Shown here in pieces: positions 34,401 through 42,987 of a stretch of DNA of 64,000 nucleotides. Each line of letters starts with the position of its first letter. Position 1 is the stretch's first letter. The position numbers and the translations under genes are program-made. The stretch comes from Laspinema palackyanum D2a. GTDB lineage: Bacteria; Cyanobacteriota; Cyanobacteriia; Cyanobacteriales; Laspinemataceae. The notes below the pieces were generated by a model. That model was given only the letters and a program-made list of their open reading frames with translations, made no database searches and was not told where the DNA came from. The stretch spans positions 73,581-137,580 of the forward strand of contig JAMXFF010000003.1 of the NCBI GenBank assembly GCA_025370845.1, read 5' to 3'.

Positions 34401-36065
34401 GTCTATCCCTGGATTGCCAAAGTGCGCCACTCTACCCCAGGGGTCGGGTTGATTTCGCCTCCGCCTCACCATGATATCTACTCCATCGAAGACTTGGCGG
34501 AGTTGATTCATGACCTCAAAAATGCCAACCGCAACGCCCGAGTTAACGTCAAGTTAGTCTCGGAAGTCGGTGTGGGAACCATCGCTGCAGGAGTTGCCAA
34601 AGCACACGCCGATGTGGTGCTTGTCTCTGGATTTGATGGTGGAACAGGTGCATCCCCCCAAACCTCGATTAAACACGCTGGTTTACCCTGGGAGTTAGGG
34701 TTAGCGGAAACCCATCAAACCCTGGTTTTAAACAATCTGCGGAGTCGGATTGTAGTAGAAACCGATGGACAGATGAAGACAGGACGAGACGTGGCGATCG
34801 CTGCCTTACTCGGTGCCGAAGAATACGGATTTTCCACCGCACCTTTGGTCACCTTGGGCTGTATTATGATGCGCGTCTGCCATAAAAACACCTGTCCCGT
34901 GGGGATTGCCACCCAAGATCCGCAACTGCGCGCCAAATTCATGGGAGACCCAGAATATGCGGCCAACTTCATGAAATTTATCGCCCAAGAACTGCGGGAA
35001 ATCATGGCCCAGCTTGGGTTCCGCACCCTGAATGAAATGGTGGGACGGACCGACTTGCTGGAACCGAAGAAGGCAGTGGACCACTGGAAAGCGAAAGGAA
35101 TTGACCTTTCTAACATTCTGTATCAACCCAAAGTGGGTCCGGAAGTGGGTCGGTATTGCCAGATGGCGCAGGACCACGGATTAGAGAAATCCCTGGATAT
35201 GACGGTGTTGCTGGATCTGTGCAAAGATGCGATCGACAAGGGCGAAAAAGTCAAAGCAACCCTGCCAATCAAGAACATCAACCGAGTCGTTGGCACAATT
35301 CTCGGCAACGAAATCACCAAGAAACATTGGGATGGATTGCCAGACGGCACAATTCACCTGCATTTCCAAGGTAGCGCCGGACAAAGTTTCGGGGCCTTTG
35401 TACCCAAAGGAGTCACCCTAGAACTGGAAGGCGACGGCAACGATTACATCGGCAAAGGACTCAGTGGCGGTAAAATTATCGTTTATCCGTCCAAGAAATC
35501 GACCTTAGTCCCCCATGAGAACATCATCGCCGGTAACGTCGCCCTCTATGGTGCAACCAGTGGGGAACTGTATCTGTCAGGGATTGCCGGGGAACGGTTC
35601 GCCGTCCGCAACTCCGGGGTTCATGCCGTTGTCGAAGGCGTCGGGGACCACGCCTGTGAGTATATGACCGGCGGTAAAGTCGTGGTGATTGGACCTGCCG
35701 GACGGAACTTTGCAGCAGGGATGAGTGGCGGAATTGCCTACATCCTAGATGAATCGGGAGATTTCGCCACCCGGTGTAATACGCAGATGGCGGATATGGA
35801 GAAGTTGGAAGAACCGAGTGAAATTGCGATCGTCCGCGAGATGATCCAGAAACACGCGGATTATACCAACAGTCCGAAAGCGGCAGCAGTGTTGGCAAAC
35901 TGGGAGGAAATGGTGCCCAAGTTTGTCAAAGTGATGCCACGGGATTACAAGCGGGTGTTGCAAGCGCTGGAAAGTGCGTTAGCGTCGGGTTTAAGCGGCG
36001 ATGATGCCTTGGATGCAGCGTTTGAACAGAATGCCCGAGATGTTGCCCGGATTGGGGGTAGTTAG
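31476..36065 (+). CDS. gltB: Glutamate synthase large subunit
   Basis: A 1529-residue glutamate synthase large chain. The class II amidotransferase domain begins near residue 22 with the catalytic Cys in HDACGVGF, which becomes N-terminal after propeptide removal. The central and FMN-binding domains follow ([30 protein letters not shown]). The 3Fe-4S cysteines are in [15 protein letters not shown]. The C-terminal beta-helix is present ([25 protein letters not shown]). It makes glutamate from 2-oxoglutarate and glutamine, the main ammonium-assimilation step with glutamine synthetase. With gltD 3.9 kb downstream it is probably the NAD(P)H-type enzyme. The ferredoxin type (glsF) is very similar, so the electron donor is an inference. 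All key residues are intact. Confidence 0.96.
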   Translation: MNHQKLPQKQGLYDPQFEHDACGVGFIVHQKGQKSHSIVEQALTILLNLDHRGACGCENNTGDGAGILIQVPDAFLKKVAAAENITLPNAGEYGVGNIYSSQDPAIRQQSRQQFEKIVAEEGQKVLGWRDVPTDHSSLGNTAKSSEPFISQVFIQRSANITDDLAFDRKLYVIRKRAEREIHISQLDSFWYVCSLSCRTLVYKGMLMPVQVGDYFPELHDETMESALALVHSRFSTNTFPSWERSHPYRYIAHNGEINTLRGNINWMHARESLFESELFGEDLKKLHPVIDLEGSDSAIFDNALEMLFLSGRSLPHAVMMMIPEPWTAHESMSPEKKAFYKYHSCLMEPWDGPASIAFTDGTMMGAVLDRNGLRPSRYYVTKDDLVIMASEAGVLPIEPERVAYKGRLQPGRMFLVDMKQGRIISDEEIKTQIVNEHPYQQWIDENLVALSQLKEAPQLREIDPVPLIQRQMAFGYTFEELRLLMTPMATNGVEAIGSMGTDTPLAVLSDRPKLLYDYFQQLFAQVTNPPIDSIREEIVTSAETTIGSERNLLKPTPKSCNLIELKTPVLTDEDLAKLKAVNEGEFKSTTIPMLFDPTTGVKGLEAALEAIFAQATQAIASGTNILILSDRGMNKDKTAIPALLAVAGLHHHLIREGTRTQVGLVLESGEPREVHHFAALIGYGCGAINPYLAFETVDDMIREKLLVNVEYKTAVKNYIKAVTKGVVKIASKIGISTIQSYRGAQIFEAIGLNQSVISRYFTWTASRIEGVDLEAIAHETIMRHSHAFPDRDANGHTLDVGGEYQWRKDGEAHLLSPEIIHALQQATREGNYELYKKYAAKVNEQNQKFFTLRGLLEFKAQEPIPLEEVEPIESIMKRFKTGAMSYGSISKEAHESLAIAMNRVGGKSNTGEGGEDPDRYTWTNEQGDSKNSAIKQVASGRFGVTSLYLSQAKELQIKMAQGAKPGEGGQLPGLKVYPWIAKVRHSTPGVGLISPPPHHDIYSIEDLAELIHDLKNANRNARVNVKLVSEVGVGTIAAGVAKAHADVVLVSGFDGGTGASPQTSIKHAGLPWELGLAETHQTLVLNNLRSRIVVETDGQMKTGRDVAIAALLGAEEYGFSTAPLVTLGCIMMRVCHKNTCPVGIATQDPQLRAKFMGDPEYAANFMKFIAQELREIMAQLGFRTLNEMVGRTDLLEPKKAVDHWKAKGIDLSNILYQPKVGPEVGRYCQMAQDHGLEKSLDMTVLLDLCKDAIDKGEKVKATLPIKNINRVVGTILGNEITKKHWDGLPDGTIHLHFQGSAGQSFGAFVPKGVTLELEGDGNDYIGKGLSGGKIIVYPSKKSTLVPHENIIAGNVALYGATSGELYLSGIAGERFAVRNSGVHAVVEGVGDHACEYMTGGKVVVIGPAGRNFAAGMSGGIAYILDESGDFATRCNTQMADMEKLEEPSEIAIVREMIQKHADYTNSPKAAAVLANWEEMVPKFVKVMPRDYKRVLQALESALASGLSGDDALDAAFEQNARDVARIGGS

Positions 36066-36074
36066 GAGATAATA

Positions 36075-36100
36075 GGAGGGTGGGCAGTTGCCTGCCCTCC
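36075..36100. terminator. Possible hairpin after gltB
   Basis: ggagggtgggca pairs with tgcctgccctcc, allowing two G-T pairs, immediately after the gltB stop. There is no T tract, so the terminator call is weak. Confidence 0.3.
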
Positions 36101-36136
36101 GGAGGACAGAATTTTTACCCTGCGATCGGTAACGGC

Positions 36137-36442
36137 ATGATAGAAGAAATTCGGGATAAAATAAAAGCAGGTAACTATGAGTTTTCCAAACACGCCTTTG
36201 ATCAAAGCATTATCCGAAATATTAGTGTATTAGAGATTCGAGAAGCCATAGAGAGTGGAAATATTATAGAAAACTATCCCACAGATAAATATGGTCCCAG
36301 TTGCTTAATATTCGGATACACACAACTTCAAAGACCTTTACATATTCAGTGTAGTTATCCATCCCGACCTAGAGTAAAAATAATTACCCTTTATGAACCC
36401 GATGTAAATCGCTGGATTAATTTTGAAACAAGGAAACCCTAA
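36137..36442 (+). CDS. DUF4258-like protein, putative toxin
   Basis: About 101 residues from the ATG at 36137; the frame is open a little upstream but that part reads non-native. The opening EIRDKIKAGNYEFSKHAFDQ, with SKHAFDQSIIR, matches the [FY]-S-x-H-A-x-x-[RQ] pattern of DUF4258, a small RelE-like fold often found as a toxin. The ending RVKIITLYEPDVNRW is typical as well. The next gene starts 2 bp later and encodes a YgiT-like protein, the usual antitoxin partner. So the pair is probably a toxin-antitoxin module. Function is inferred from family and position only. Confidence 0.82.
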   Translation: MIEEIRDKIKAGNYEFSKHAFDQSIIRNISVLEIREAIESGNIIENYPTDKYGPSCLIFGYTQLQRPLHIQCSYPSRPRVKIITLYEPDVNRWINFETRKP

Positions 36443-36444
36443 TT

Positions 36445-36678
36445 ATGACTGATGATTTTTCCCAAGAAACATTGATAGAAAAAAAGGTGACTTACACCTT
36501 AGAAGTGAATGGCAAATTTTTTATGATTGAAAATGTCCCCGCCCGAGTTTGTGAAGAAACGGGGGAATCGTTTTTTTCTCCTGAGACAGTAGAGCGAATT
36601 CAGCAAATGATTTGGGGACAAGAAAAACCTAAGCGAGTGATAGAAACTCCGGTTTATGAGTTTAGTACGAGTTCATAG
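36445..36678 (+). CDS. YgiT-like protein, putative antitoxin
   Basis: A 77-residue protein with the YgiT/MqsA N-terminal pattern: VTYTLEVNGKFFMIENVPAR followed by VCEETGESFFSPETVERIQQ. Typical members have CxxC zinc ligands at the N-terminus and a second pair at VCxxCGE. Here the N-terminal pair is absent and the second reads VCEETGE, with only one Cys. So the fold is recognisable but the zinc site appears lost. The gene lies 2 bp after the DUF4258 gene and probably neutralises that product. Confidence 0.8.
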   Translation: MTDDFSQETLIEKKVTYTLEVNGKFFMIENVPARVCEETGESFFSPETVERIQQMIWGQEKPKRVIETPVYEFSTSS

Positions 36679-36848
36679 ACTCCACTCTTTGATGTATCCG
36701 ATAACTACGGGGAGTTTCTGTCTTATCCAGAATTCCTCGTTCTTTTGATTTGGGGAGGGATGAACCACGGATTACACAGATTTTCACGGAGAGATGAATT
36801 AATTAAGCGATTTTGTTGGAGTTGCTCTTATGTAATCTTAAAACTAAT

Positions 36849-37265
36849 ATGCCTCAACTTGATATCATTCATAACGCTGTCAAAAATTCTCTGATTAAAG
36901 CGGGTTGGACCATTACGGATGATCCCTATATTATCCAATATCGGAGTACCAAACTTTATGCGGACCTGGGCGCTGAAAGACCGATCGCCGCAGAACGCGA
37001 TCAGGAAAAAATCGTTGTAGAAGTAAAAAGTTTTGTAAGTGCGTCCCAGTTCCAGGATTTAAAGGAGGCGTTGGGTCAGTACGATATTTATCGTTATCTT
37101 TTAGAAGAAACTAAAATAAACAGAAAACTCTATGTTGCTATCAGCGCCCTAATTTACAACACATTTTTTCAACGAGATGTGATTCAGTTGATTATTAAGA
37201 AGCATCAACTTCCTATGATTATTGTAGATACGGAATTAGAGGAAATACTGCAATGGATAGAATGA
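36849..37265 (+). CDS. xisH: XisH family protein
   Basis: A 138-residue protein from the ATG at 36849; an upstream in-frame start at 36813 is less likely. It has XisH features: MPQLDIIHNAVKNSLIKAGW, the nuclease-like core ERDQEKIVVEVKSF and ALGQYDIYRYLL. The name comes from a factor controlling excision of the fdxN element in heterocyst-forming cyanobacteria. The E-V-K core resembles PD-(D/E)xK nucleases. Stand-alone XisH/XisI pairs are very common in cyanobacteria without any such element. It overlaps xisI by 13 bp, so the two are translationally coupled. Confidence 0.92.
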   Translation: MPQLDIIHNAVKNSLIKAGWTITDDPYIIQYRSTKLYADLGAERPIAAERDQEKIVVEVKSFVSASQFQDLKEALGQYDIYRYLLEETKINRKLYVAISALIYNTFFQRDVIQLIIKKHQLPMIIVDTELEEILQWIE

Positions 37266-37594
37266 GTGAATATCCCCAATTAATTGAGCGGATTTTAACC
37301 GAATATATTGAGTTGTGCAATCGCCGCCCCAATCCTAATTTTGAAAGTTTTTTAATTGCAGATAAGGTCAATCATCATTATATCTGGATGAATCTGGGTT
37401 GGGAAAAAGGCGATCGTATTAATGAAATGACGGTTTATGTTAGGATTCGCGACGGTAAATTTTGGATTGAAGAGGACTGGACTGAAGAGGGAATTGCCAA
37501 TGAATTAATTCGGGTTGGAGTCCCGAAACAAGATATCGTGTTGGCGTTCCAAGAACCTAAAATGCGGCAGCATACAGAGTTTGCTTGGACATGA
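37253..37594 (+). CDS. xisI: XisI family protein
   Basis: A 113-residue protein (or 110 from the second ATG at 37262). It has the XisI stretches YPQLIERILTEYIELCNRRP, YIWMNLGWEKGDRI and KFWIEEDWTEEGIANELI. It is always partnered with XisH, and the genes overlap by 13 bp here. The pair may act as a nuclease-type addiction or recombination-control unit; the biochemical role is not settled. No fdxN-type element or site-specific recombinase is visible in the window. Confidence 0.92.
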   Translation: MDRMSEYPQLIERILTEYIELCNRRPNPNFESFLIADKVNHHYIWMNLGWEKGDRINEMTVYVRIRDGKFWIEEDWTEEGIANELIRVGVPKQDIVLAFQEPKMRQHTEFAWT

Positions 37595-37724
37595 TGCCGA
37601 TCGCAACAATCTCGTTCTCCGATAGAGTTGGGAACGAGATTATCACCGGATTAGTTAACTCGATTAGGAGGCAGAGTTTCAAATTGGGGATTCCCAAGCA
37701 GATTCTGGAAGTATTAATATTTGA

Positions 37725-38234
37725 ATGCAAATCTCAGCCATTACTGAATTAGATTTTTATAAAATTGACCGATGTCGGCGAGTTATTTCCCATGATTGCG
37801 CTCAAAAGTTTGCGGCGATTGATTTGGGGGTTCCGTTGGGATGTTATGGACTGAGTTGGAGAAGCGATATCCTGGAACCTATTATCGTGCGATCGCCCGA
37901 CTGCCTGACTGTCTGGATAGGGGTGGATCAACAGTTAGCGGCGATTAGTCTGGATGAGGGTCGGATTATTGTTGCTTTACCGTTGACTGATTATCTGGTT
38001 CAAATTGTGGCGATCGCTGATGTAATTGCGGTTCTGACTCAGGAGAAAGTGCTGCTGTTTAACGCCAGTGGTTCTATTCGATTCAGTGACGATTTACCGG
38101 ATCAGGGAATCGGGATGACGGTTGAGGGGGAAAATCTGGTGATTCAAATGCTGGAAGGGGAGTGTTTGACTCTGAATCCAATGAGGGGTTATTTTCAGAG
38201 TATGGCGGCATCAACGACTAGGCGATCGCCTTAA
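37725..38234 (+). CDS. Hypothetical protein, beta-rich
   Basis: A 169-residue protein I do not recognise. It is rich in short beta strands (LTVWIGVDQQLAAISLDEGR, DVIAVLTQEKVLLFNASGSI) and looks like blades of a beta-propeller or a similar repeat fold. No catalytic motif, signal peptide or membrane span is seen. It lies 130 bp after xisI and may be independent. Confidence 0.65.
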   Translation: MQISAITELDFYKIDRCRRVISHDCAQKFAAIDLGVPLGCYGLSWRSDILEPIIVRSPDCLTVWIGVDQQLAAISLDEGRIIVALPLTDYLVQIVAIADVIAVLTQEKVLLFNASGSIRFSDDLPDQGIGMTVEGENLVIQMLEGECLTLNPMRGYFQSMAASTTRRSP

Positions 38235-38321
38235 AAAGAGTGCTTGCGATCGCCCACTGGTCAAGATTGACCGAGGGTCCGAGGTTAAGCTAGAATAGGG
38301 ATAATGTAGAGGGACAATCCG

Positions 38322-38567
38322 ATGAGTCTTACTGAATTATTCCCCATCGTGAAAAATTTATCTCCCGCTGAAAAAATCCGCCTCTTAGAATTCCTGCAAG
38401 CTGAGATTGAGCAGGGTCAGAGTGCTTCAGAATCTTCTGAATCAATACACCCGACACTCCATCGCAAAAATGATATTTTAGTCATTGATACAGTTCCTCT
38501 CAATCACATTGATTTTAATCGCTTGATTGAGGAAGTGCGGGAACAGCCTATTAAGACGAGAGATTAA
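38322..38567 (+). CDS. Small hypothetical protein upstream of Uma2, antitoxin-like
   Basis: An 81-residue protein. The N-terminus MSLTELFPIVKNLSPAEKIR is a helical segment seen in many small cyanobacterial antitoxin-like proteins (LSxxEKLRLLEFL). The C-terminal half is acidic and less defined. The ribosome site (GAGGG) is good. A Uma2-family nuclease gene starts 31 bp later, so the two may form a pair. Function is inferred from position. Confidence 0.65.
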   Translation: MSLTELFPIVKNLSPAEKIRLLEFLQAEIEQGQSASESSESIHPTLHRKNDILVIDTVPLNHIDFNRLIEEVREQPIKTRD

Positions 38568-38598
38568 TTTAAAATGATCCATTATATTGGAGGCAACT

Positions 38599-39246
38599 AT
38601 GGAAGTTAAACTTAAACAAATTCTTCTCCAACCGGGTACACAATTTTTGATATATGATGTTAGTTGGCCGATGTACGAGCAACTGTTAGAAGAGTATGCT
38701 GAAAACCCGGGTGTGCGGATTAATTATAGTCAGGGGGTCGTAGAAGTTATGGTGCCGTTACCGGAACATGAAGATGATAAAATTATTATTAGTAACTTGG
38801 TAGAAGTTTTACTGGAAGAAATTGATATTGAGTTTAGAAATTTGGCTTCTACTACATTTAAAAGTGAAAAGATGCAACAGGGTTTAGAAGCCGATAGCTG
38901 CTTTTATATTGAAAATGAGGCAGCTATCCGGGGGAAAAAGCGGATTGATTTAACGGTAGACCCGCCGCCGGATTTGGCGATTGAAATTGATATTACTGCT
39001 CGATCGCGGTTTAATAATTATCAAGCATTAGGGGTAAAGGAACTCTGGCGGTTTGACGGGACGCGGTTGGAAATTAATGTGTTGCAAGGGGGGCAATATG
39101 TCCAGGTGAGTGAAAGTCCTCATTTTCCTGGGTTGCCTTTGAGTGAGGTGATTCCTCAGTATTTAGAGCAAAGTAAAGTTGAAGGTAGAAATAGAGCAAT
39201 CAAAGCTTTTCGCGCTTGGGTGAGGGGGAGGATTGAGACAAGGTAG
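38599..39246 (+). CDS. Uma2 family endonuclease-like protein
   Basis: A 215-residue protein from the ATG at 38599, which follows GGAGG closely; an in-frame TTG at 38587 is the alternative. The Uma2/DUF820 restriction-like fold shows in YEQLLEEYAENPGVRINYSQ, VEVMVPLPEHE and the PD-(D/E)xK-type core DPPPDLAIEIDITARS with KELWRFDG. Uma2 proteins are present in tens of copies in many cyanobacterial genomes, and their biological role is unknown. Confidence 0.9.
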   Translation: MEVKLKQILLQPGTQFLIYDVSWPMYEQLLEEYAENPGVRINYSQGVVEVMVPLPEHEDDKIIISNLVEVLLEEIDIEFRNLASTTFKSEKMQQGLEADSCFYIENEAAIRGKKRIDLTVDPPPDLAIEIDITARSRFNNYQALGVKELWRFDGTRLEINVLQGGQYVQVSESPHFPGLPLSEVIPQYLEQSKVEGRNRAIKAFRAWVRGRIETR

Positions 39247-39292
39247 GGAGGAAGAAATGAGTTATACTTAAGATGGTAAATTCAGGAGACTT

Positions 39293-39496
39293 ATGAACTG
39301 GATTAGAACAATTTGGGGTAGGTTTAAAGCTGCGAAGATTGAGCGACTTGAGTGCTCTGAGTTGGAGGACGGAATGCAGGGATTGGGGACCTTAGTTCCT
39401 GCTGATGAGGCTGAGTTTTGGCAGGGGGTTAGTCAGGTTTCGTTGCAGGAAGTCTGGGACGATCCGGCTGATGATATTTATGCTGAGTTACTCTAA
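39293..39496 (+). CDS. Small acidic hypothetical protein
   Basis: A 67-residue protein. It starts with an amphipathic basic segment (MNWIRTIWGRFKAAKIERLE) and ends acidic (WDDPADDIYAELL). AGGAG lies 6 nt upstream of the ATG, which supports a real gene. The ending resembles the (W/E)DxPEDDIYxxL tail common in small cyanobacterial proteins next to toxin-like genes. Function unknown. Confidence 0.6.
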   Translation: MNWIRTIWGRFKAAKIERLECSELEDGMQGLGTLVPADEAEFWQGVSQVSLQEVWDDPADDIYAELL

Positions 39497-39941
39497 CAAT
39501 GAGGTGATTTGCGTTCCCTGTTGGTTTGGCTGATTGAGCGAGTTCAATTGCGATCGCCCCCTTGCCTCAAAGCTGAGAATCTGGGGATAAACGCAATCCA
39601 GAGGCGATCGCACGCACCCTACAACGGCCCCTCAACCCAGTCGGATGATGCCCTCGGGATGGGCAGAATGTTGGAAAATGATAACATTTGGAATCCTGGG
39701 AGAGTTGCCGGGGAGAGGGGGAGAGAATCCGCTTGGGATGAGGATTGGCTGGATTTTTTCCCCGGGAATCGATAGGGCCTTGCTTAACAATTCGATATTC
39801 ACTTTCAATGACGGCAATGATAAAATACGGCAAACCTGTAGAATCAAACGGCTTGTCAGCGATCGCTTGTACAGTTTTGACCGTCTGCATGATCCCGCCT
39901 TTTAACTGCAACCACCGAATCTTGAACAGAGGACACTAACA
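39497..39941. other. Intergenic region upstream of gltD
   Basis: About 445 bp. Several short open frames occur on both strands, but none has a recognisable domain, a good ribosome site or consistent composition. The last 100 bp, with tcttgaacagaggacactaac just before the ATG, hold the gltD leader and ribosome site (GAGG). Confidence 0.45.
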
Positions 39942-41426
39942 ATGGGAAAACCCACTGGCTTTATTGAATTCCTGCGTGAATTACCGTCTGAACTAAATCC
40001 CCTCGATCGCATCGGTAATTGGGATGAGTTCCACCTCCACATGGAGGATGACAAGCTACGCACCCAGGCGGCGCGTTGTATGGATTGCGGGACTCCCTTC
40101 TGTCATACCGGCACCTTGATCAGTGGGATGGCAAGCGGTTGTCCGGTGAATAACCTGATCCCCGAATGGAATGACCTGGTGTATCGGGGTCTGTGGCATG
40201 AAGCGCTCGATCGCCTCCACAAAACCAACAATTTCCCAGAATTCACGGGTCGCGTTTGTCCCGCCCCTTGTGAAGGGTCCTGCGTCCTGGGCATCACTAA
40301 CCCCCCGGTGACGATTAAAAATATTGAAAATACCATTGCCGATAAAGGATGGGATGAGGGATGGATTACCCCGGAACCCCCGGAAAAACGCACGGGTAAA
40401 ACCGTTGCGGTGATCGGTTCTGGTCCTGCGGGATTGGCGGCAGCAGCACAGTTGAACCGGGTGGGACATCAGGTTACGGTCTATGAAAGGGCCGATCGCC
40501 CCGGGGGATTGCTGATGTATGGCATTCCTAACATGAAACTGGATAAGGAACAAGTGGTCTTACGCCGGATTAAACTCCTGGAAGATGAAGGGGTGAAATT
40601 TGTCTGTAATACAGAAGTGGGCAAAGATATCTCGGCGCAACAACTGATGCAGGAACATGATGCGGTGATTCTCTGTACTGGCGCAACCAAACCCCGGGAT
40701 TTACCGATTGAAGGGCGCGATTTACAGGGGATTTACTTCGCGATGGACTTCCTCACCGGGAATACCAAAGCGGTGTTAGACCGACATAAAAACGGTAGTT
40801 TTATTTCTGCTGAAGGCAAAGATGTGGTAATTATCGGTGGCGGTGACACCGGGACCGACTGTGTGGGAACCTCTGTGCGTCACGGATGCAACAGTGTGGT
40901 GCAGTTGGAAATTCTGCCGAAACCGCCAGAAACTCGGGCCCCCAACAATCCTTGGCCGGAATGGCCGAAGGTGTATAAGTTAGATTATGGTCAGGAAGAG
41001 GCAGCGGCGAAATTTGGGGCTGACCCTCGGGTTTATACCACGACGGCGACGAAGTTTGAAGGCGATGACAAAGGCCGGGTGAAAGCGGTACATACGGTGG
41101 TGGTAGAATGGCTCAAGGATGAGCAAGGTCGCTTCACTCCGAAGCCGGTTCCAGGAACTGAGAAGGTGGTTCCGACTCAGTTGGTGCTGTTGGCGATGGG
41201 ATTCTTGGGTCCCGAACAGCCGTTACTAGATTCCTTGGGATTGGAACGGGATGGTCGCAGCAATGTCAAAGCGGAACATGAGAACTATACAACCAGTCTT
41301 CCCGGGGTGTTTGCGGCAGGAGATTGTCGCCGGGGTCAGAGTCTGGTGGTTTGGGCGATAAATGAAGGTCGCGGGGTGGCGCGGGAGTGCGATCGCTACC
41401 TGATGGGTAATACGGATTTACCGTAA
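39942..41426 (+). CDS. gltD: Glutamate synthase small subunit
   Basis: A 494-residue GOGAT small subunit. The N-terminal iron-sulfur domain holds CMDCGTPFC and [11 protein letters not shown], plus [12 protein letters not shown], which ligate two 4Fe-4S clusters. The FAD-binding motif is [19 protein letters not shown], and the NAD(P)H-binding motif is [13 protein letters not shown]. The end [20 protein letters not shown] closes the FAD site. It passes electrons from NAD(P)H to the large subunit GltB. Length and residues are normal. The ATG has GAGG about 10 nt upstream. It is separated from gltB by 3.9 kb of unrelated small genes, so it is transcribed on its own. Confidence 0.96.
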   Translation: MGKPTGFIEFLRELPSELNPLDRIGNWDEFHLHMEDDKLRTQAARCMDCGTPFCHTGTLISGMASGCPVNNLIPEWNDLVYRGLWHEALDRLHKTNNFPEFTGRVCPAPCEGSCVLGITNPPVTIKNIENTIADKGWDEGWITPEPPEKRTGKTVAVIGSGPAGLAAAAQLNRVGHQVTVYERADRPGGLLMYGIPNMKLDKEQVVLRRIKLLEDEGVKFVCNTEVGKDISAQQLMQEHDAVILCTGATKPRDLPIEGRDLQGIYFAMDFLTGNTKAVLDRHKNGSFISAEGKDVVIIGGGDTGTDCVGTSVRHGCNSVVQLEILPKPPETRAPNNPWPEWPKVYKLDYGQEEAAAKFGADPRVYTTTATKFEGDDKGRVKAVHTVVVEWLKDEQGRFTPKPVPGTEKVVPTQLVLLAMGFLGPEQPLLDSLGLERDGRSNVKAEHENYTTSLPGVFAAGDCRRGQSLVVWAINEGRGVARECDRYLMGNTDLP

Positions 41427-41441
41427 GTCCGGAATACTTTG

Positions 41442-41488
41442 TGCCGCCGAAGAACCGAACTGCGATCGCCAGTTCAGCATCGGCGGCA
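41442..41488. terminator. Nested hairpin after gltD
   Basis: TGCCGCCGA (41442-41450) pairs with TCGGCGGCA (41480-41488). An inner stem, GAACTG/CAGTTC, flanks a HIP1 octamer. It starts 16 bp after the gltD stop. There is no T run, but position and stability suggest transcript ending or 3' protection. Confidence 0.45.
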
Positions 41489-41549
41489 TCCCCACCGGGA
41501 TGTTGAGGGGAGAATTGAGTGTTCTCGCCTCTAATCTGCTAAATTTACC

Positions 41550-41750
41550 TTAGTAACTATCCTCTCCAGGCACTTCATCTTCGGTCTCAACGGCTTTAGT
41601 TGAGGCAAGATCCAACGAGGCATCGTGAATCGCTTGCCATAAAGGCATTAACTCAGTCCCGCTGAGGTCGCTATTTTTATACTCTTTGACGGCCTCTTCT
41701 ACTTCCTTTTGAGTATGCAGATGGGGCACGGTTTGGTTATCAGATGACAT
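41550..41750 (-). CDS. Small acidic hypothetical protein
   Basis: A 66-residue protein from the ATG at 41750, which has GAGG 7 nt upstream; the frame is open upstream, but that part lacks a ribosome site. The sequence is hydrophilic and acidic, with a helical centre (HTQKEVEEAVKEYKNSDLSG) and the tail ETEDEVPGEDSY. No known domain. It lies between convergent gltD and the Coq4-family gene. Confidence 0.65.
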   Translation of the reverse strand: MSSDNQTVPHLHTQKEVEEAVKEYKNSDLSGTELMPLWQAIHDASLDLASTKAVETEDEVPGEDSY

Positions 41751-42108
41751 AAAACAACCTCTACTGATCAAACTAACGACATGGGATTGAGGGATGGGTG
41801 GTGAATCAATGGGTAATTCTTCACTCCTCATCGGCAATCCGGTTTGTTTCAATCCAAGGTGCATAGGCATGAACGCCTAAAACCCCTAAATCTTAGCCCC
41901 CCATTCCAACTGGAATATCCCTCTATTATCGGGATAAATTTAGAGGGAATGGGGACTCGCTGATTTGACTTTATTGTAATCAAATTTCCTAAAAAAAAGG
42001 ATTAACTGTTACATTTTTTCGCAATGCGAGATAAAAATTACATAAAAATTTAAGAATTAGAAACGTTATATGTTAACCTTTAATGCTGCGATCGCCAAGG
42101 GATTCTCG
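41751..42108. other. AT-rich intergenic region
   Basis: About 360 bp. The half next to the Coq4-family gene is markedly AT-rich (aaatttcctaaaaaaaagga and attacataaaaatttaagaa). It probably holds the promoter of the small acidic gene, which runs on the minus strand, and the 3' end of the Coq4 transcript. No gene or clear hairpin. Confidence 0.4.
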
Positions 42109-42729
42109 TTAACGCTGCTCCACAGTGGTCCGTAATCCTAAATGCTGCCGCACTTGGGCGATCGGTTCGTGCCAATGGTCTTCAAATCGATAACCGAGTA
42201 AAAAATCAGCCTGTTTTCCCAGTTCTTGTCCTTTAGCTAGATTAGCCCAAATCGCCCCGCGCTGTCGAGGGGCCAATATCGGATAGAGAAGTTTGGCGAA
42301 AGTGAGGCCAACTTGGAGGGAATGGCTATAATTTTGTGCTGCCGCAAAGGCTAAAACGCCAATTTCTCCGGCATAGCTGGTATCAAAGCCGAGCAAACAG
42401 TGGAAAATATCGTGGGTGACGGCATAGCGCAGAGCAAAAACATTCCGTTGGGCGATCGCATCAAGTTCGGGACTGACATTAAAGGGTTTTAGGTGATTTT
42501 TTGTGAGATGCTCCGCATACTCGCGTCCGAAAGTACCGGGGGGATACTGTAACAATTGTTCTATATTAATCTCGGGATAGTATCCCGTTACCGCTGCCAG
42601 TTTAGGGGCCAGATTCGGATTGGCTTTGGCACCTAAAGCATCAGCCTTTAACAGAGCAAAATCACCTAATTTCCCCGATTTTTGGTAGAGTTGAAAGGCG
42701 CGATAGAGCTGTTTAACTTGAATGCCCAT
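42109..42729 (-). CDS. Coq4 family protein
   Basis: A 206-residue member of the Coq4 family. The conserved metal-binding motif HDxxH with the following glycine appears as YAVTHDIFHCLLGFDTSYAG (about residues 103-122), with a further conserved block EIGVLAFAAAQNYS. In eukaryotes Coq4 organises or takes part in ubiquinone biosynthesis. Cyanobacteria make plastoquinone rather than ubiquinone, so the role here may be quinone-related but is not established. It is of usual length, and no signal peptide is seen. Confidence 0.88.
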   Translation of the reverse strand: MGIQVKQLYRAFQLYQKSGKLGDFALLKADALGAKANPNLAPKLAAVTGYYPEINIEQLLQYPPGTFGREYAEHLTKNHLKPFNVSPELDAIAQRNVFALRYAVTHDIFHCLLGFDTSYAGEIGVLAFAAAQNYSHSLQVGLTFAKLLYPILAPRQRGAIWANLAKGQELGKQADFLLGYRFEDHWHEPIAQVRQHLGLRTTVEQR

Positions 42730-42987
42730 AGCGGGAGAACATAGAAATAGACTACCGCCATTCTAATCCAGATTAGCCTGGGTCGGTGACCCCAATCCAC
42801 CGGGAAATTTCCTAGAAAAGAATCTACCCAAAATTATACTTTTTGTAAACTGGAGCCAAAGCACGGTCACCCTTGGAGTAAAATTGGTCTCAAACAAAAC
42901 AACCCGCCCTATACCCAGACCACTCGTATGAGGAGATGCCAAGTCCGCAACCCAATGACCTAGCAACTGATACAAATCTTCAGAATC

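Noticed and set aside
36849-37594. XisH/XisI as evidence of an fdxN-type excision element
   Set aside because: No recombinase or flanking direct repeats are seen; stand-alone XisH/XisI pairs are common in cyanobacteria.
39567-39911. Overlapping open frames on both strands before gltD
   Set aside because: Several frames compete, none with a family match or ribosome site.
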